Shown here one piece after another: positions 24,020 to 32,860 of a DNA stretch of 36,030 bases (position 1 is the stretch's first letter; the number at the start of each line of letters is the position of its first letter). Below the pieces are notes generated by a model. The model did no database searches, was not told the origin of the DNA, and saw only the letters and a program-made list of their open reading frames with translations. A program made the position numbers and the translations under genes. Origin of the DNA: JAFGSG01 sp964626055 (GTDB lineage: Bacteria; Spirochaetota; UBA4802; JAFGDQ01); contig CAZVDF010000035.1 in NCBI GenBank assembly GCA_964626055.1, positions 1 through 36,030 on the forward strand, in the 5' to 3' direction.

Positions 24020-24787
24020 TTATTTAATATTCGGAATATTTATCAGATCCAGCGCTTCGTCAATAAATTCGAGCATGTTCTTTAATGCGTTTACAACCGT
24101 CCAGTTTTCGTATGTCGGATATTCTTCATAATCGGCATATTTAATTATTTCATCCGGATTTAAAATCATGTTCCCGTCGGCTTCATGATTCGAAATCAGG
24201 TTAGCAATAAACTCCCTGGCTGATTTGAAGAACTGATGAATTTCGAAAAGGAAGAGCCTGCCGTGACGGATTCTCATCATATGAAGCTGATTGATGTATT
24301 CGGACGATCTTACCTTGTCGATATCCTCAATTGTCTGGCAGAACGATTTAAATGCCCTGTTGCATTCATCCAGTTTCCTGTAAAGAGTATCTCTTTCGCC
24401 GGAATTGGAAAAATCCAGTTTGGTATGCTGGTCGGAGATAGCCACCCATATTCTTTCCTGGAAAAATTTCATTACGCTGGCGGCTTCATTTGTTTCAGTA
24501 TCTTCCTTATAATTGGAGTTTATTTCAATATCAATGTTTTTTAAATGTTTATATTCCCTGAACGGCTTGGCATCCGTACCGGGCATAGCCATTATATTCG
24601 CGTAGACGGCGTTTTCCAGTTCCTTTAAATCCGAGTCGGGGTAAAGTTCTTTTAATTTTTCCCTTAACTCTTTTAAATCTTTTTTAACTCTCGCTTTCTG
24701 GTTCCCGTCAATGCTTGTCTTTAAAACACTTTCAAGCAGTTTTATCGATTTGACGATCTCTTCTGATTTTTTGGTTTTATCTTGCAT
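24020..24787 (-). CDS. Uncharacterised helical protein
   Basis: A 255-residue soluble protein of a family I cannot name. It is predominantly alpha-helical and highly charged: residues 1-60 look like a coiled coil ('SEEIVKSIKLLESVL', 'LKELREKLKELYPDSDLKEL'), followed by 'EAASVMKFFQERIWVAISDQHTKLDF' and a helical C-terminal half ('HMMRIRHGRLFLFEIHQFFKS', 'ALKNMLEFIDEALDLINIPNIK'). There is no signal peptide or membrane segment. It lies upstream of the bactofilin-pdxA pair on the same strand, with a hairpin block between, and is divergent from the M23 peptidase gene. Function unknown. Confidence 0.75.
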   Translation of the reverse strand: MQDKTKKSEEIVKSIKLLESVLKTSIDGNQKARVKKDLKELREKLKELYPDSDLKELENAVYANIMAMPGTDAKPFREYKHLKNIDIEINSNYKEDTETNEAASVMKFFQERIWVAISDQHTKLDFSNSGERDTLYRKLDECNRAFKSFCQTIEDIDKVRSSEYINQLHMMRIRHGRLFLFEIHQFFKSAREFIANLISNHEADGNMILNPDEIIKYADYEEYPTYENWTVVNALKNMLEFIDEALDLINIPNIK

Positions 24788-24977
24788 CTTTATTACAGAT
24801 TTTCGGTTTACCGCAGAATAATTTCCCTGTTTTGAACCTTTTGATTTTTATATTTTATCCTTTCTAATTTACTTGATGTAAAAATTTCAATAATAATTTA
24901 TTTTATGGAGGCAAAAGCCGTTAAAAATTATAAGAATATGTCTTTATTGTCGGTTGCGATAGTCCGAATATATAAGT

Positions 24978-25925
24978 ATGATGAGCCGGTATATATATTC
25001 CATGAAATATTTTAAAACATTTCTTTTATTCATATTCATTGTTTTCTTTGGATATACGGATTCCGGATCCGCAGCATATAAGTCGGATCCTTTTGAGATT
25101 TTAAAAACAGCAGATCCCCAGGATGATACGATCAAATCCATCCGGAAAGACATAAGAAACACTATCGTCATAATAAAAAAACGACAATTTGCCGAAAATC
25201 TGCCCGAGCTTAAGTTCTATAAATATAAATTAAGGCAGAATGATAATTTCTGGAAAATACTGTCACAGACATCCCTCAATATCGATACGCTCTCAGCGGT
25301 CAACTCGCTGCAGTCCCCGGTTGATATATTCCCTGGGAAGGAAATATTTATATGCAACATGAGAGGCGTTCTTCATAAAGTAAATAAAAACGATACGATT
25401 GACGGTATTTCCAAAAAATATAATATTCGAAGAGATTATATTTGTAAAGTAAATAAAATTACTGAAGATGGGCTCGGCAAAGAATACCTGTTTATTCCTT
25501 CAGGCGAGCTCTCGAATATTGAGAGGTCTCTTTTCCTGGGAGTAGGGTTCGCGAGTCCATTAAAACAATTTATCAGAACATCGGCTTTCGGGACAAGGAT
25601 CGATCCGTTCAACAAAAAGTTCGGGTTTCATCCGGGGCTCGATCTGGCATGCCCTGTGGGTTCGGAAGTATTTGCTGCCAGGAAGGGCAGAGTAACCTTT
25701 GCCGGTTACCGGGGCGGATACGGATTATTGCTGATAATTAAACATGAGCACGGTTATTCAAGTTATTACGGGCATCTTAAAAAAATAGTTATCGGCAAAG
25801 GAGATATCGTCGAAAGAGGAGCATTGATCGGCATATCGGGCGACAGCGGAAGATCCACAGGCCCTCATCTGCATTTCGAAGTCAGGAAGGAAACAAGGCC
25901 TATAAATCCCGGCGTACTGCTTTAA
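24978..25925 (+). CDS. LysM / M23 peptidoglycan endopeptidase
   Basis: A 315-residue exported cell-wall hydrolase that cuts peptide cross-links of peptidoglycan. The N-terminal hydrophobic stretch (about 10-30) is a signal peptide or anchor. The ATG at 25002 (MKYFKTFLLFIFIV) is an equally possible start, and neither has a good ribosome site. Two LysM modules that bind glycan follow: about 82-128 ('YKLRQNDNFWKILSQTSLNIDTLSAVN') and 131-176 ('HKVNKNDTIDGISKKYNI'). The C-terminal M23 (lysostaphin-type) domain has all zinc ligands: His218 and Asp222 in 'FHPGLDLA', His299 in 'GPHLHFEV', plus catalytic His in 'YYGHLKK'. It probably works with the bactofilin encoded nearby in shaping the cell. Confidence 0.92.
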   Translation: MMSRYIYSMKYFKTFLLFIFIVFFGYTDSGSAAYKSDPFEILKTADPQDDTIKSIRKDIRNTIVIIKKRQFAENLPELKFYKYKLRQNDNFWKILSQTSLNIDTLSAVNSLQSPVDIFPGKEIFICNMRGVLHKVNKNDTIDGISKKYNIRRDYICKVNKITEDGLGKEYLFIPSGELSNIERSLFLGVGFASPLKQFIRTSAFGTRIDPFNKKFGFHPGLDLACPVGSEVFAARKGRVTFAGYRGGYGLLLIIKHEHGYSSYYGHLKKIVIGKGDIVERGALIGISGDSGRSTGPHLHFEVRKETRPINPGVLL

Positions 25926-25995
25926 AGAGATATCCATATTACCTCTGAATAATTTAAAGTCATTTTAAAATTCCAGCTCCATATAAATAATAAAC

Positions 25996-26126
25996 GATAA
26001 ATTGGAATAGATTAAATAATTTTTAAGGACGCCTTTCAGACCTGATGCAACGGCCTTCAGAACTATTAAAAACTTACCAGGAAGGTCTGATTCCGCAGAA
26101 AATTATTTAATCTATTCCAATTTATC
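25996..26126. repeat. Perfect 28-bp inverted-repeat element between convergent genes
   Basis: A perfect 28-bp inverted repeat (25996-26023 with 26099-26126, beginning GATAAATTGGAATAGATT) encloses AAGG-ACG-CCTT (26025-26035) and TCAGACCT...AGGTCTGA (26036-26043/26083-26090). It is the longest of three such elements and lies between the 3' ends of the M23 and GAF-domain genes. It abuts the 37-bp repeat at 26121-26157. The remainder of 25926-26221 shows no gene. Confidence 0.72.
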
Positions 26127-26157
26127 ATAAAATAAAATATAATTTTGAGATGACTTC
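26121..26157. repeat. 37-bp dispersed repeat, copy 1
   Basis: The reverse complement of this stretch recurs at 30704-30740 with two mismatches; 28 bp (26130-26157) are exact. Beyond it, weaker similarity continues into the neighbouring inverted-repeat element. It marks one edge of a segment carrying the two minus-strand genes 26222-30611. Confidence 0.6.
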
Positions 26158-26221
26158 AAGTTATTATTACGGTTAGCAGGGAATAATCAGGCGCAAAATA
26201 TGTTCGGCATAGGCGGGTATT

Positions 26222-28249
26222 TTAATCGATTACGTCTACAAGCGTAAGGAGGTCATCTCCGTCTTCCGGATATTCCGCAAGCAGGAATGTGATCAAAAGC
26301 TGCATCTCGGTCCTCTTGAATTTCTGTAAAAATTCATTTCTGATTATATTGGCAAAAGTTTCGCAGAATTTTTTGTCTTTGCCCGGGCATACTATCAGGA
26401 TCTTGTTCCTGTCATACCTGGCAGAGAAATCGGTTGCCGACAGCCTGCTTTTAATAAGTTCGGCAAAACTGTCGATCAGCTCTTTTGCTCTGGCATAACC
26501 GAATAAATTTCCGTATCTTTTATAGTTTTTAATGGAAAAGAGTGCCAGAGTAAGCGGGACAAAAAGCATTTTCGCATTAGCAAGTTCCGAATCTATTCTC
26601 TTGAAAATAGTCCCGATATTATCAATGTATTTATTCTCTTCGGGATCGATTTTAAATATGTTAGAGATAGTCAGCAATAGCATTTTTGAGAGCTTATCGA
26701 GATTACCGTCTGTTTCGGTCTTTTTGTCGGAATTTAACAGTTCGTCGCTGACGTTATAAATTAATGTAAAACCTATAAGATGTTTTTCTATTTCAACAGG
26801 GTATAGCCAGAGAATATTCATTTTTTTTATCTCGATTTCTTTGAATGCGGCACTTATTGCTTCTTTTGTTTTAAAGTCGTCGATTCTGGGTTTATTGCTT
26901 CTTTCTCCGGCAAAAGGGATAAATGGATTTTTTTCGTCGATGGAATATCCCGCTCCATGAAAAGCATTTTTACCTGATATAACAGGGAAGTATATATTCC
27001 GAATCGAATCGTGAAGAAAAACTGAAAATCCGGTTATTCCGAGTTCATTGAGCTCCGATATAATAAGATCTTTTATTTTTTTTAGGCTGTTATTTGAAAT
27101 TATCTTTTCCTGGATGTTGCCGATCCGCTGTAAAAATTCCAGCCCTGTCCTTGATGATTCATTCTCGGTTTTAATTTTTTCAATAGTGTTGATATTATTC
27201 AATTCAATGGCGGAAGCTTCGCATATCGCCTGAATAAAATCTTTCTCTTCGGGGGTATAATCTTCGTCTGTGATCTTATTGCCGAGAGCAAGGATGCCGA
27301 GCACTTTTCCCTTAAAAAACCACGGAATTAAAAGCCTTACACCCGCTGATGCCAGTTCACTGTAATTCTGATTATATTCCGGGTCATTACGGAATTTTTC
27401 AATATCCAAAATGTCTTTTTTAATATTTTTAAATATCCCCGATGAAGGTTCAAAAGAAAATATTTTTGATCCGGCTTTCAACCCGCTGGAATTGACTATT
27501 ATCCACCTGTCCTTTTCCGGGTTTTTTATCATGATCGAGGCGGAAGACGTTCCTATTTGGCCCATTATAGAGAATATAACCACTTCGAAAAGAGATTTTT
27601 TAGTTTCCGATCTCGATATTTCTTTACCGATTTCATACAGCGTTATATTCTCCTGATATTTTTCACTGGGTATATTTCCAAGATCTCCGTCGTACTTTAT
27701 CATATTCTCGTTTTCTTCAGTCCCGGCAGGATTAATAATTTTTATCTGTTCATCCTGTATCTTTCCAGGCGGTTCGGTATATTCGTAGCTTTCCTCCGTT
27801 ATTATATATGGTTCGATTTCCTGTATCTCGCCGTTTTTACCGGCGGTCTTACCTGCAATTACCATGTCGATATCCTTTGGAAGTATCGGAGCGTCCTCCG
27901 GCGTCAATGCATCTGGAAAATCAAGTTGCTGTGAAACTGATTCATCCGCGGTCTGGTCAACTATTGTTGTATCCGGATTTGTATAATCGGAGCCGGTCTT
28001 TTCGGGATATTCGCCATTAGTTACTTTAACGGAGCTTAGTGGAGAATAATCGTTGTCCTCGGGGAGTTTGAAAAGATCGTCGCCGCCATCCTCATCGGGT
28101 CCTGACGTAACATTTTCCGCTGTGTCGGTATTTATCTCCGTATGCAGCATCTCTGTCTCCGCCGGTCCGGCGATTGTATCGAGAAGAGTGATTTTCCCCT
28201 GGCGATTTATTTCTTTTTTAAATTCTAGAGCTTTTTCCAGTAAACCCAT
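26222..28249 (-). CDS. GAF-domain protein with degenerate GGDEF
   Basis: A 675-residue cytoplasmic signalling-type protein. Residues 1-~195 are acidic, Asp/Glu/Thr/Pro-rich and probably disordered after a helical start (MGLLEKALEFKKEIN). A GAF domain spans about 205-350 ('LYEIGKEISRSETKKSLFEVV', 'GILALGNKITDEDYTPEEKDF'). A second GAF-like region lies at about 365-530. The C-terminal ~130 residues follow the GGDEF fold ('LALFSIKNYKRYGNLFGYARAKELI'), but where a diguanylate cyclase has GG(D/E)EF this protein has YDRNK (about 612-616, in 'ARYDRNKILIVCPG'). It therefore cannot make c-di-GMP and may bind nucleotide or serve as a protein contact. It is probably co-transcribed with 28374-30611, 124 bp upstream. 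Confidence 0.78.
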   Translation of the reverse strand: MGLLEKALEFKKEINRQGKITLLDTIAGPAETEMLHTEINTDTAENVTSGPDEDGGDDLFKLPEDNDYSPLSSVKVTNGEYPEKTGSDYTNPDTTIVDQTADESVSQQLDFPDALTPEDAPILPKDIDMVIAGKTAGKNGEIQEIEPYIITEESYEYTEPPGKIQDEQIKIINPAGTEENENMIKYDGDLGNIPSEKYQENITLYEIGKEISRSETKKSLFEVVIFSIMGQIGTSSASIMIKNPEKDRWIIVNSSGLKAGSKIFSFEPSSGIFKNIKKDILDIEKFRNDPEYNQNYSELASAGVRLLIPWFFKGKVLGILALGNKITDEDYTPEEKDFIQAICEASAIELNNINTIEKIKTENESSRTGLEFLQRIGNIQEKIISNNSLKKIKDLIISELNELGITGFSVFLHDSIRNIYFPVISGKNAFHGAGYSIDEKNPFIPFAGERSNKPRIDDFKTKEAISAAFKEIEIKKMNILWLYPVEIEKHLIGFTLIYNVSDELLNSDKKTETDGNLDKLSKMLLLTISNIFKIDPEENKYIDNIGTIFKRIDSELANAKMLFVPLTLALFSIKNYKRYGNLFGYARAKELIDSFAELIKSRLSATDFSARYDRNKILIVCPGKDKKFCETFANIIRNEFLQKFKRTEMQLLITFLLAEYPEDGDDLLTLVDVID

Positions 28250-28373
28250 CTATTATGCTTCCGCAATATTATTAATTGAAATCATTGAACTTACAGCAAA
28301 ACAGGAATTATCCTTCAGCTAATGCCGCATGGAATTGACTTTCGCAGCAAGCCTGTCGGATTTAAAGCAAATT

Positions 28374-30611
28374 TTACAATAGTTTTTTATATAATTCGTA
28401 ATATTCCGAATCGGCAAAATTTTTAATGTTTTCTTCGGGCAATTTTTCGAAAAGTTCGTTTAAATAGCCGAGTAATTTTTTTATTTCCTCTTTGTCTTTC
28501 GGATCGTTATTATCGATTTTTTTTCTGTTTTTTTCTTCATAAATAGTGATCCTGTCCGTAATATCATTGATCGATTTCACGGTTTCCTTTTTCGAAGAAT
28601 CGTCGAGTTTTTTCTTTATCTTCGCAACGTCTTCTTCCATGATCAATGCGCTTTCCGTGGATATATCGTCCTCTATGCTTTTCTTCTCCTGATCCAGTAA
28701 ACTGTCCGGAACCGGAAGGATGTATTTGTATTTGCTTAATGATATTGTGTCTGAAGGATGCTGGTCCAGGCCGGCCTTCTGGGGATCGGTTTTGGGCGCA
28801 TCGGCTTTTCTTTTGAACAGCTGACTTTCAATAATTTCCAGCTCATCAGGAACTAATCCCAGTATTTGTTCATGCGGAGATGTGATTTTTTCTTTTATTG
28901 TACTATCTGCAACGTCTTTTATTTCCGGCAATTTTTTAGTTAAATTATCGGTTAAAATCGAGTAATCGAGGAAATCGGCATCTTCGTCGGAATACGAATG
29001 TTTATCTTTAATTTCCTTTTCTTTCAATAAATCGTTGAATGTAGGATAGTTGTCACGGATTAAACCTGTTATACTTTTTCTTTCGGCTGTCTCGGACTCG
29101 ACAAGCTGTTTTGGCTTTCCGCCGATAACATCTACGGCGGAGGAAGTAATGTTTTCCAGTTCATCAGTGCCGGAAATTTTTAATTGTATATCTGTTTTAT
29201 TCGACGTATTATCAATGATAAAGACGTTTTCATCCGTAACGATTTTACCCTGTTCATCCTGCTTAAACTGGATATCAACATCCGTATCTACACCGGCGGT
29301 CAAACCGGCAGACTGGATTTCCCCTTTATTTTCCAATAATGTCTCGGAAATAGTTTCATTTTTTTCTGCCGTGATTTTTATGGGTTCAAGAGTTTTTTCT
29401 TCCGCTATTATTACTGGTTTCCCTTCTGTAAGATCTTCGGCTCCTGGCCCGTTCTTCTGTACCGGTACAGGCGTTTGTTCCGGAGCGGAGGTTTTTATTT
29501 TTTCTTTGCTTTCTTTAGCCTTCTCAGGCACAATATTAAGCCTTTCAAGCTCTTTCAGCAGCTCACCTCCGGTGAAAGAAAGCAAATCCTGTTCAGCGAT
29601 CACTTCCGCTTCCTTCAGGTTAATTTTCCCGAGTTCATCTAAATTAAAATCTGCCGGCAGCTCTAAGGCGAGCTTATCCGGTATTTCAATTGTTATTGAG
29701 TTACCGCCGGGCTGTCTTTCCGCTTTTTCTCTCGGAGCTTCCTTTGCTTCTTTTATTTCCTCATGCAGTTTACCGAGCTTGCTTTCTATAATAGTATTGA
29801 GTATTTTTTCATTGATTTCGAATTTTGGCGTTTCACCCGGAGTGATTCTACTTTCTTTCGTTTCTTTAAGCTCTTCAACCAGGTCTTTTACTTTTTCTGT
29901 AACCTGCAATATCTGTTCAATATCCGATTTTAATTCCGGGATTTCCTTGATCTCAACTCTTATTTCGGGCTTTTCCTCTCTTTTCCCGGCCTCCTGCTCC
30001 TGTATCATTTTTTCCGGTTCTGCTATTTCCCTGATCTCTTTAATTTCTCTGATCTCTTCGATTTTCCGGATGTCCTCAGTCTTATTGATCTGTTTTATTT
30101 CATTTTCAGCTTTTTTCGGTTCTATTTCCTTTATGATTTCTTTTTCTTCTTCTTTTGAAACGATCGGTTTCACGGGCATTATTATTTTTTTACGTTTTTT
30201 TACCGATGTCAGGCTGTCGATTTGAATTGTGAGCTGTTCAATATTAAACGAATCAGCTGAACTCTCGAACTTTGCCGGCAATGTATTTTTATAATCGAGA
30301 TCATTTTCAAATTCGTCAATGATGGTCATCGATTTCAGGTATTTGTTTCCGGTAAAATCGCCGACTTCTTCGAAATCCTTTAGATCGAGTTCGATAACCG
30401 AATCTTCATTGAATATTTCATCGCCGTCGATCGCATTTCCCTGCGCAATAGTTTCACGAATATCCGCTATTTCTTCATAATTGTTTTCGGGCAGGATTCG
30501 GTTTTTATTTTCTGTTCTGCTTTTCATAAAAAAATTAAAAAATGCGTTAAAATTGGTGCTTTTCCCGGTAAAAACAGGTACTTTCAGGATTCCGCAGCCG
30601 GGAATATTCAA
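28374..30611 (-). CDS. Large charged coiled-coil protein of unknown function
   Basis: A 745-residue protein, extremely rich in Glu, Lys, Ile and Asp. The frame opens with TTG at 30611; the ATG at 30527 (MKSRTENKNR) is a better start on protein grounds, though neither has a ribosome site. Residues ~150-330 contain coiled-coil or single-helix stretches with 'EIREIKEIREIAEPEKM' type repeats. A Pro-rich break occurs near 375-390, and about 480-650 look disordered. The last ~50 residues are compact and apparently helical ('LLGYLNELFEKLPEENIKNF', 'ADSEYYELYKKLL') and look like a conserved end domain. There is no signal peptide or membrane helix. It is encoded upstream of the GAF protein with which it shares an acidic style and probably an operon; a scaffold for signalling or cell structure is a guess. 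Confidence 0.7.
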   Translation of the reverse strand: MNIPGCGILKVPVFTGKSTNFNAFFNFFMKSRTENKNRILPENNYEEIADIRETIAQGNAIDGDEIFNEDSVIELDLKDFEEVGDFTGNKYLKSMTIIDEFENDLDYKNTLPAKFESSADSFNIEQLTIQIDSLTSVKKRKKIIMPVKPIVSKEEEKEIIKEIEPKKAENEIKQINKTEDIRKIEEIREIKEIREIAEPEKMIQEQEAGKREEKPEIRVEIKEIPELKSDIEQILQVTEKVKDLVEELKETKESRITPGETPKFEINEKILNTIIESKLGKLHEEIKEAKEAPREKAERQPGGNSITIEIPDKLALELPADFNLDELGKINLKEAEVIAEQDLLSFTGGELLKELERLNIVPEKAKESKEKIKTSAPEQTPVPVQKNGPGAEDLTEGKPVIIAEEKTLEPIKITAEKNETISETLLENKGEIQSAGLTAGVDTDVDIQFKQDEQGKIVTDENVFIIDNTSNKTDIQLKISGTDELENITSSAVDVIGGKPKQLVESETAERKSITGLIRDNYPTFNDLLKEKEIKDKHSYSDEDADFLDYSILTDNLTKKLPEIKDVADSTIKEKITSPHEQILGLVPDELEIIESQLFKRKADAPKTDPQKAGLDQHPSDTISLSKYKYILPVPDSLLDQEKKSIEDDISTESALIMEEDVAKIKKKLDDSSKKETVKSINDITDRITIYEEKNRKKIDNNDPKDKEEIKKLLGYLNELFEKLPEENIKNFADSEYYELYKKLL

Positions 30612-30703
30612 TTTTTCAACAATTCTATTGTTGTAGATATAATAAAATAACTATAATTTCTCAATATTATTATCGGATGTTATATTTCATTACTCAATTA
30701 CAA

Positions 30704-30740
30704 GAAGTCATCTCAAAATTATATTTTATTTGTTGATAAA
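30704..30740. repeat. 37-bp dispersed repeat, copy 2 (inverted)
   Basis: Inverted copy of 26121-26157, with 28 bp exact (30704-30731). It lies in the 325-bp divergent space between the charged-protein gene and nth. Sequence to its right (to about 30800) resembles the stem and AAGG..GCCTT part of the 25996-26126 element, as if a decayed, partial copy. I see no gene in 30612-30936. Confidence 0.55.
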
Positions 30741-30936
30741 GCGGGATATATTGCATATATGAATCTGTAATTTTAAGATGCCTTCTGGCCGCGCGTGAAT
30801 GGTTTCCTGGCTTTGATTTAATAGACCGTATTTTACCTCTCCCGGACCGGAATTTATATATTTTATTTGAAGATTGATATCCATTTAATTAATAATAACA
30901 AATTATCTAAAAGTTCAATATAAAAATATATTTTTT

Positions 30937-31581
30937 ATGATAACAAAGGCAAAAGCAAAAAAAATATTTGAGAAATTGCGGCGATTCTACGGAAAGATTA
31001 TTCCCGGGCTGTCGTATTCCGGCATTTACGAGCTTACGATCGCCGTTGTGCTTTCCGCCCAGACTACGGATAAACAGGTAAATTCCGTCACCCCAATACT
31101 TTTTAATAAATATCCTGATTTTAAAAGTTTATCGAAAGCCGGCATACGCGAAGTGGAGCCTATAATTAAAAGTGTCGGCCTCTATAAGACAAAAGCAAAA
31201 AATATCGTCAGACTTTCCGGAAAAGTCGTGACGGAATTCAATAATATTCTGCCGAATAATATTGAAGGATTGCTTACGCTCCCGGGAGTAGGGAGAAAGT
31301 CGGCAAATGTAATTTTATCCATGGGTTTTGGAATACCGGCTTTTCCTGTGGATACTCATATATTAAGAATCGCTAACAGGATTGGCTTCATTAAATCATC
31401 AGATCCGTACGGGGTCGAAAAGGCCGTTACCGGATGTGTGCCGGAAGAGAACTGGATTGAGTTGCATTTGCTGTTTATCAAACACGGAAGGAGTATTTGT
31501 ACGGCAAGAAGACCCGGCTGCTCCCGGTGCCCTGTCAATGAGCTTTGTCCGTCTGCGAATACTTTAAGTAATATTTCTTGA
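30937..31581 (+). CDS. nth: Endonuclease III
   Basis: A 214-residue DNA glycosylase/AP lyase that removes oxidised pyrimidines in base-excision repair. The helix-hairpin-helix motif is 'LLTLPGVGRKSANVIL', with the catalytic Lys121, and Asp139 in 'FPVDTHILRIANRIG' completes the active site. The C-terminal [4Fe-4S] motif C-x6-C-x2-C-x5-C is intact (Cys188, 195, 198 and 204). Length is that of the E. coli enzyme. Upstream DNA is AT-rich with no evident ribosome site. Its 3' end overlaps the convergent membrane-protein gene by 47 bp. Confidence 0.96.
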   Translation: MITKAKAKKIFEKLRRFYGKIIPGLSYSGIYELTIAVVLSAQTTDKQVNSVTPILFNKYPDFKSLSKAGIREVEPIIKSVGLYKTKAKNIVRLSGKVVTEFNNILPNNIEGLLTLPGVGRKSANVILSMGFGIPAFPVDTHILRIANRIGFIKSSDPYGVEKAVTGCVPEENWIELHLLFIKHGRSICTARRPGCSRCPVNELCPSANTLSNIS

Positions 31582-32857
31582 AAATTTCGATCGTATCCGG
31601 ATCATTTTTATCCTTATCCAGGGCAATCGCCGGATCCATTGCCGTAATAATTTTTAACGTATTATATGCGCTGTCGGCCAGGGTATCATCAATATCAGTA
31701 ATAAAAGAAATTAATAAAGGAATTGATTTTATGTTTCTATTCTCTTCAAGTATGCGCATTCCCCATAGTTTAAACTTTTTATTTGATCTTTTCATCCTCC
31801 CGAAAAAATCCTTTTCATTTCCTGTGATATACGGGGATGACAATTTTATTAAATTTTTGGCATTCTCAAGACTGCCTGATTCGTCCCTGGACTGCCGTTC
31901 CGCGTATGAAACGATCTTTTGATAAGTGAAACTAAAATTTTTATTCAGTATAAATCCGGCGATAATATCGGCTTTTTCAGCCGAACCGTGGAATAATAAG
32001 CCCTCCCACTCGGATTTTGAGTAATTTATTCCAATGCCGTACCTGTTGGAAAATGCGATTAACCTTCCCATCAAATCGTAATTTCTGGATTCAAGAGCCG
32101 ATTCTGCCAGGTCTTCGAAAGGGAAAGTGTATCCCATTCTTAAAAGATACAGTCCGGATTCTCTCCTCAGGAAGCTGTCGCCGGAATTTCTGTATAGCAA
32201 TAAGAACGAACCTGTTATTGAGAGGAGTATCAGTAATGATGTTATTAATGTAACGGCAATTCTATGTGCAATTTTATCGATAAATTCGGATAAAAGAAAA
32301 AATAAAAATATTATTATCTTCAATAATTTTATTCCGGATATGATAAATCCGCTTTCAACTATTGAGTAAACGGCTTTATCCATTACTCCGTAAACTAATA
32401 ATAAACCCATAAAAAGCGGTATGGTTATACTGGGTTTTTTTTTAAGTTTAAGAGAAATAAGCATCATCCACGGATATATTAAATTATTCGAATATCTTCC
32501 GTTCAATAAACTCAGGATAGGGTCCCACGGCCAGTCAGCCGTTCGTATCTGGTCTATAAATGTAAAGATGACGGTGATGAAATAAATTAATAAAAACGGG
32601 AATATCCTGATTTCAAAGAATAACAGGAAGTCCCCCTTTTTTTCGAATTTATCCGAATAGTCAAATTTTAGGCGCGTTATGTCCACTGAAGTGAATATGA
32701 ATACCAGGTAAATTGAAAAAATAAAAATATATACACGGAGAATCAGCGAAACGCCGTACCAGCTGTAATTGAGGTTGAAATACAGATTAAAGATCAGAAG
32801 AAATATAAGAGTGTAAATAAAAACCGATATTTCCCGCAGTTTGGAAAAGAGTATCAT
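31535..32857 (-). CDS. Membrane protein with HEAT-like C-terminal region
   Basis: A 440-residue protein I cannot assign. The N-terminal half has about seven hydrophobic helices (roughly 10-28, 35-57, 80-105, 124-141, 147-165, 175-193 and 203-225). The C-terminal half is soluble and helical, with HEAT/TPR-like pairs ('LESRNYDLMGRLIAFSNRYG', 'FHGSAEKADIIAGFIL', 'SIPLLISFITDIDDTLADSAYNTLKII'). The start is 3 bp after the stop of 32861-33811, so the two are translationally coupled in an operon. Its 3' end runs 47 bp into the end of nth on the other strand. Function unknown. Confidence 0.75.
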   Translation of the reverse strand: MILFSKLREISVFIYTLIFLLIFNLYFNLNYSWYGVSLILRVYIFIFSIYLVFIFTSVDITRLKFDYSDKFEKKGDFLLFFEIRIFPFLLIYFITVIFTFIDQIRTADWPWDPILSLLNGRYSNNLIYPWMMLISLKLKKKPSITIPLFMGLLLVYGVMDKAVYSIVESGFIISGIKLLKIIIFLFFLLSEFIDKIAHRIAVTLITSLLILLSITGSFLLLYRNSGDSFLRRESGLYLLRMGYTFPFEDLAESALESRNYDLMGRLIAFSNRYGIGINYSKSEWEGLLFHGSAEKADIIAGFILNKNFSFTYQKIVSYAERQSRDESGSLENAKNLIKLSSPYITGNEKDFFGRMKRSNKKFKLWGMRILEENRNIKSIPLLISFITDIDDTLADSAYNTLKIITAMDPAIALDKDKNDPDTIEIFKKYYLKYSQTDKAH

Positions 32858-32860
32858 TTT

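Noticed and set aside
29050..30225. 391-codon open frame on the plus strand, Ser/Phe/Ile-rich
   Set aside because: It is the mirror of the Glu/Lys-rich 745-residue protein; low-complexity codons GAA/AAA/GAG leave few stops on the opposite strand. No ribosome site or recognisable domain.
26121..30740. Composite transposon or integron bounded by the 37-bp inverted repeats
   Set aside because: No transposase, integrase or target-site duplication is visible; kept only as an observation on repeats.
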